In this document: piece by piece, positions 58,692 to 64,000 of the stretch
How the letters are laid out: each line of letters begins with the position of its first letter
Position numbering within the stretch: the first letter of the stretch is position 1
Assembly (NCBI GenBank): GCA_965226645.1
Contig: CBDDDL010000001.1
Span: forward strand, 434,001-498,000
Reading direction: 5' to 3'
DNA: 64,000 bases
DNA from: Poriferisodalis sp965226645
GTDB lineage: Bacteria > Actinomycetota > Acidimicrobiia > Acidimicrobiales > Poriferisodalaceae
The notes under the pieces: model-generated
Told to the model about the DNA's origin: nothing
Database searches by the model: none
Seen by the model: only the letters and a program-made list of their open reading frames with translations
Program-made: the position numbers and the translations under genes

Positions 58692-59996
58692 CTACGTCGT
58701 GAGGGCGGTCAGCGGCAAGACTGCGACCCCGTCGGGACGGTCGTAGGCGTAGCCGCTGGCGGTGATCACGACCTTGCGAGTTGGGGGACCGGCCGCAGCA
58801 GGATCCACCTTGGCACACACCCGATGCAGCGTGTCGGCTGCTTCATCGACCGCATCCATCGATCCCAGCTTGACCTCGACTGCGATCCATCGGCCGTCTC
58901 CCCAGTCGACGATTGCGTCGATCTCGTTCCCATGGGAATCCCTGTAGTGGCAGACGGTGGCCTCGTGGGCTTGTGCATAGACGCGTAAGTCGCGGACAAC
59001 CAGCGATTCGAACAGAAAGCCCAGCGTCTTCAAGTCTCCCAGCAATCGCTCGGGTCCGGCACGGAGCGCAGCGGCGGCGAGTGACGGGTCCACAAAATGG
59101 CGCTTGGCCGCTCCTTGCAGCCGGGCGCGCGAACGGAGGTCCACCGACCAAGCAGGCACATCCTCGACGACAAACAGCGAAGCAAGGGTCTCGAGGTAGA
59201 CGGCGGCGGTCCGCTGATCTTGGGCAGAGCCGTCCGAGGCAGCATCAGCCGTGTCCGCTGCGAGCCGGGCGACAGAAGCGGTCGTCGCTGTATTCCGAGC
59301 GACGGAGACGAGCAGGCGGCTCACCTTGCGGGGGTCCCTGCCCCTGCCCCTGCCCCTGCCCCCGCTCTCTTGGTATTCGGAGACATCAGCGCGAGCGATC
59401 TCGTCGAGATATGCACGCAGGCGACGCTGAGCCAGTCCCGCCTCAAGCCCAAGATGTTCAGGCCATCCGCCGCGGCAAAGCTCTTCGGTGAGTTCGGGAA
59501 TCCGGACTGCGGGCCGGTCGGCGGCACATGGTTCGCCGCTCGCGAGACCGCCAAGCGAAACCTGCCCTGTTGAAGCACCCGACTCCGACAGCGACATCGG
59601 GCGAAGTCGAACGCGCATGATCCGTCCTGCTCCGGAATGGCGGATTCCATCAGCACGGGGGCGGGCCGTCCCGGTAAGGACAAACCTCCCGCTGCGGCGC
59701 TCTTCATCGGCCAAGTGTCGGATGGTGTTCCAGATCTCGGGGACGATCTGCCACTCGTCGATCAGCCGGGGCTCGGCGCCGTCGAGGAACAGCCGGGGCA
59801 AGAGGCGGGCCTGAGCGCGCGCTTGCTCGTCCTGTTCGAACGAGGCCTCGCTTCGTGCATGGTGCCTGCCGGTCCACGTCTTGCCACATGCCTTCGGCCC
59901 TTCGATGACCACGATCGGGGCGCTGGCCAGCGCTTCGGCAATCTCGCGATCGGTGATGCGCTCGATGTAGCCACGCGGTGTGAGAGTAGTCGCCAC
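58692..59996 (-). CDS. AAA ATPase with DUF4143 domain
   Basis: A 434-residue P-loop ATPase of the archaeal/bacterial ATPase-DUF4143 family. Walker A is EGPKACGKTWTGRHHA (residues 32-47) and Walker B region LFLDGAEPRLIDEWQ. Later come RGGWPEHL and the DUF4143 part FLFESLVVRDLRVYAQ...HGNEIDAIVDWGDGRWIAVEVKLG, which resembles a PD-(D/E)XK fold. A glycine-arginine microrepeat (GRGRGRG, from GCAGGG units) interrupts the centre. Function is unknown; the family is common in genomic islands. It starts at GTG 59996 with no Shine-Dalgarno. Confidence 0.85.
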   Translation of the reverse strand: MATTLTPRGYIERITDREIAEALASAPIVVIEGPKACGKTWTGRHHARSEASFEQDEQARAQARLLPRLFLDGAEPRLIDEWQIVPEIWNTIRHLADEERRSGRFVLTGTARPRADGIRHSGAGRIMRVRLRPMSLSESGASTGQVSLGGLASGEPCAADRPAVRIPELTEELCRGGWPEHLGLEAGLAQRRLRAYLDEIARADVSEYQESGGRGRGRGRDPRKVSRLLVSVARNTATTASVARLAADTADAASDGSAQDQRTAAVYLETLASLFVVEDVPAWSVDLRSRARLQGAAKRHFVDPSLAAAALRAGPERLLGDLKTLGFLFESLVVRDLRVYAQAHEATVCHYRDSHGNEIDAIVDWGDGRWIAVEVKLGSMDAVDEAADTLHRVCAKVDPAAAGPPTRKVVITASGYAYDRPDGVAVLPLTALTT

Positions 59997-60432
59997 ACGA
60001 TTAATGTAACATTTCTAGTTGTTCTAGTGTTATATATCCAGTAAGAAAAATGTCATAAGGGCCCCATCGTCGCGCAGCCAAGTAGTGGTGTCTACTCAAG
60101 TGCGTGGGGGACGTTTCCGCCCACCGGCCCGAGCTTCCACTTCTGGTGAAATCGGAACGGTTGTCGTTGGTGCGGATTGTCGGGCGCAGCAATGCTGAGG
60201 TCGTCAGACTGTCCACATGGCAGGTGGCACCTTGACCGAAGAGCCGGGGTGCCCGCAGACCTGCTCGCGTGCGCGGAGATCACGCGAGCCAGCAGTGTTA
60301 GCCCGACAGCGAGCGGCGATTTTGCTCACCGTTGCGGTTCGGTGAATTGACAGAGGCTTCCGGCGCTGCCGCAACTACCTTGGCCCCACAGCCGCGGGCA
60401 GGCCGTGGTTACGCCTCCGGCGACGGTTCGCC
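59997..60432. other. Intergenic region before argJ with an AT-rich promoter for the ATPase
   Basis: The first 60 bp are AT-rich and hold the divergent promoter annotated separately. The remaining 370 bp show no family match on either strand. Fragments such as the minus frame at 60092-60283 look coding-like but match nothing I know. Confidence 0.4.
60015..60056 (-). promoter_or_regulatory. Promoter and palindrome of the DUF4143 ATPase gene
   Basis: On the minus strand ATGACA and TATAAC (plus-strand 60051-60056 and 60029-60034) are 16 bp apart. CTAG-TTGTT-CTAG (60015-60027) is a palindrome over the predicted transcription start, about 20 bp before the GTG. Confidence 0.5.
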
Positions 60433-61686
60433 GTGGCCCCAGAAGGGACGGTTTCAGCAGGAATGGCCTCACACGAAACGGCCTCATCAGGGCTCGGTGG
60501 TACGGCCGCGCCGGTGGACCTGCCGGCCGGTTTCGCCTGCCATGTCGGCAACATGGGCATGAAGGACGACACCGACGATGTGATGGTCCTGGCGGCTGAC
60601 CGGGTGGCCGCTGCGGCGGGTGTGTTCACCAAGAGCCTGTTCGCCGGAGCGAGCGTGCGCCTCAGCCAGGCCAACGTCGGCGACGGGCGGGCGCAGGCGG
60701 TCGTGGTGGTGTCGAAGAACGCCAACGTGGCAACCGGCGAGCAGGGCGAGCGGGACGCAGCAAACCTGGCGCGGCGCGTGGCCGAAGTCGTGGGCTGCCA
60801 GCCCGATCAAGTGCTGGTGGGTTCCACCGGCGTCATCGGCGTGTACTACCCCGAAGACAAGGTTGATTCCTACTTCGACGGCCTGGTTGCGACGCCGGAG
60901 GGGGCACTGACGTCGCAGGACGCCGCTGCGGCAGCCACAGCGATCATGACCACCGACACGCACCCCAAGACCGCCAGCGCAGCGGCTGGAGCCGCCACCG
61001 TGGTCGGCATTGCCAAGGGTTCGGGAATGATCGAGCCTGACATGGCCACGATGATCTCGGTGATCACCACCGATGCCGAGATTGCTCCCGACCGGCTTGA
61101 CGCCATGCTGCGCCGGGTGTGCGACGTCACCTTCAACGCGCTCAGCGTGGACACCGACACGTCCACCAGCGACATGGTCGTGATGCTGGCGAACGGTGCA
61201 GCCGGGCCTGTTGACGAGGCCGAGTTGGAATCGGCCCTCGGTGCCGTCAGCTTGGATCTGACCCGTCAGCTCGCCTTTGACGGCGAAGGCGCCGAGACGC
61301 TCATCGTGGTGACCGTGAACGAGGCCCGTGACGACGCGCAGGCCAAACGGGTCGCCAAGGCCATCGTGAACTCGCCGCTGGTGAAGGCCGCTGTGCACGG
61401 CCGCGACCCCAACTGGGGGCGGGTCGCGATGGCCGTCGGCAAGTGCAGCGACGAGACCGACATCAACCAGGACAACGTGGTGATCCGCTTCGGCAGCCAG
61501 GAGGTGTATCCCACTCCCGCAACGCCTGAGGCGCTTGCCGAGCTCGAGGCCTGTTTGGCGTCCGACGAGGTGCTGATCTCGGTGGACCTGGGCATCAGGC
61601 CCCCAGCCAACGGCGGGTCGTTCACGGTGTACGGCTGCGATCTCACCGACCAATACGTCCGCATCAACGCCGACTACACGACGTGA
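60433..61686 (+). CDS. argJ: ArgJ-type ornithine acetyltransferase / N-acetylglutamate synthase
   Basis: A 417-residue Ntn-type ArgJ. The self-cleavage and nucleophile region reads SGMIEPDMATMISVITTDA, with Thr in the ATM motif; HGRDPNWGRVAMAVG and LGIRPPANGGSFTVYGCDLT are family motifs. The N-terminal part (PAGFACHVGNMGMKDDTDD) differs from the usual PxGFxAAGxxxGIK, suggesting a divergent branch, so acetylornithine specificity is likely but not certain. The start is uncertain because of microrepeats; GTG 60433 and ATG 60463 are both in frame. Its GTGA end starts a chain of mini-ORFs to pcrA. Confidence 0.85.
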   Translation: MAPEGTVSAGMASHETASSGLGGTAAPVDLPAGFACHVGNMGMKDDTDDVMVLAADRVAAAAGVFTKSLFAGASVRLSQANVGDGRAQAVVVVSKNANVATGEQGERDAANLARRVAEVVGCQPDQVLVGSTGVIGVYYPEDKVDSYFDGLVATPEGALTSQDAAAAATAIMTTDTHPKTASAAAGAATVVGIAKGSGMIEPDMATMISVITTDAEIAPDRLDAMLRRVCDVTFNALSVDTDTSTSDMVVMLANGAAGPVDEAELESALGAVSLDLTRQLAFDGEGAETLIVVTVNEARDDAQAKRVAKAIVNSPLVKAAVHGRDPNWGRVAMAVGKCSDETDINQDNVVIRFGSQEVYPTPATPEALAELEACLASDEVLISVDLGIRPPANGGSFTVYGCDLTDQYVRINADYTT

Positions 61687-61719
61687 ACCGGCAACGTGAA
61701 GCGGCAACGCGAAGCAACC
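61681..61719 (+). repeat. 13-bp tandem repeat over the argJ stop
   Basis: ACGTGAACCGGCA (61681), ACGTGAAGCGGCA (61694) and ACGCGAAGCAACC (61707) repeat with a 13-bp period. The first contains the argJ stop. Confidence 0.8.
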
Positions 61720-61805
61720 CGCACGAGCCAACTTGCGCTGGCCTGAGGGCACTGGCGCCATTCGTATCGAACTCCGCCGCACGCATGAGCCGTTCCCACC
61801 GATGA
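61683..61805 (+). other. 40-codon bridging mini-ORF 1 after argJ
   Basis: GTG 61683 overlaps the argJ stop (61684-61686). The open frame of 40 residues (VNRQREAATRSNPHEP...RMSRSHR) ends at TGA 61803-61805, which overlaps ATG 61802 of the next mini-ORF. Confidence 0.45.
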
Positions 61806-61937
61806 GCCGTTCCCACCGATGAGCTGTTCGCACGCACGGGGCGTTCGCACCCATGAGCCCCTCGTACCCATGAGCCCACCGCAGGCATGGGCCGTTCGTA
61901 CCAGTGGGCCGTTCGCACCCACGAGCCGTTTCGACAC
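61785..61937 (+). repeat. Nine 17-bp units in phase with the pcrA start codon
   Basis: From 61785 the sequence repeats every 17 bp in the form ATGAGCCGTTCGCACCC (variants at each copy): units start at 61785, 61802, 61819, 61836, 61853, 61870, 61887, 61904 and 61921. The next unit would start at 61938, which is the pcrA ATG (ATGAGCAC). The array therefore looks like repeated duplication of the initiation region. Confidence 0.93.

Positions 61938-61941
<4 letters not shown>
61802..61941 (+). other. Bridging mini-ORFs 2 and 3 leading to pcrA
   Basis: ATG 61802 reads MSRSHR to TGA 61820-61822, overlapping ATG 61819. That frame runs 40 codons (MSCSHARGVRTHEP...) to TGA 61939-61941, which overlaps the pcrA ATG (61938). 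With mini-ORF 1 the whole gap from argJ to pcrA is tiled by stop-start overlaps. Confidence 0.45.

Positions 61942-64000
<2,059 letters not shown>

Noticed and set aside
60092..60283. Minus-strand peptide upstream of argJ
   Set aside because: 63 residues, no start context and no recognised family; kept only as part of an unassigned gap.

Overview
This is a high-GC bacterial chromosome segment, most likely from an actinobacterium. The signs are the gene order rplM-rpsI-glmM and alr-tsaE-tsaB-rimI-tsaD-groES-groEL, a four-cysteine (type Z) S14, a CIRCE-controlled groESL, many GTG starts and several apparently leaderless promoters. The very large GlmS-type enzyme and the heavily extended ribosomal proteins would fit a member of Acidimicrobiia, but that is inference only. 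No rRNA or tRNA gene was seen.

Layout. 1-1.0 kb: end of an enolase-superfamily enzyme and a small membrane protein. 1.1-11.2 kb: an accessory region with two paralogous SWIM zinc-finger proteins flanking a ParD-like/zeta-like toxin-antitoxin pair and a HepT remnant, an orphan HigA-like antitoxin, a tyrosine recombinase beside a perfect inverted repeat, a HipBA pair and a coiled-coil membrane protein. 11.3-26.7 kb: the ribosomal supercluster from rplC to rplQ with secY, adk and rpoA. It is preceded by 16 identical tandem 32-bp units plus a partial one, and lacks rpsJ, map and infA at their usual places. 26.7-36.5 kb: a block that separates rplQ from rplM and holds an RraA-like protein, a winged-helix regulator with a membrane protein, a vapC remnant, an acyl-ACP desaturase, superoxide dismutase, a small Cys protein, an M16 lipoprotein peptidase, an inverted truA and a D-aminoacylase-type amidohydrolase. 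36.6-53.7 kb: housekeeping genes rplM, rpsI, glmM, a giant glmS, acpS, nnrE/nnrD, alr, the tsaE-tsaB-rimI-tsaD t6A set, groES-groEL and guaA, with an isolated extradiol dioxygenase. 53.7-60 kb: a second accessory patch with RelE/Phd, a PD-(D/E)XK nuclease, an Abi/HEPN protein, an unknown helical protein, a fusion scar of two truncated genes and a DUF4143 ATPase. 60.4-64 kb: argJ and a UvrD/PcrA helicase running off the end.

The most unusual signal lies between co-directional genes. Wherever a gene ends in ATGA or GTGA and does not directly overlap its neighbour (rplN, rpsN, rplF, adk, acpS, argJ), the gap is exactly spanned by one or more tiny reading frames. Each begins on the upstream stop codon and ends on the downstream start codon. 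Several of these bridges, and the start of glmM, consist of tandem duplications. Short tandem duplications (periods about 13-36 bp) recur at gene ends and inside genes, including a repeat expansion in ribosomal protein L29.

Functionally the window combines translation (ribosomal proteins, t6A modification, pseudouridylation), cell-wall precursor supply (GlmS, GlmM, Alr), protein folding and purine and arginine synthesis. Between these lie two patches rich in toxin-antitoxin and possible defence genes.
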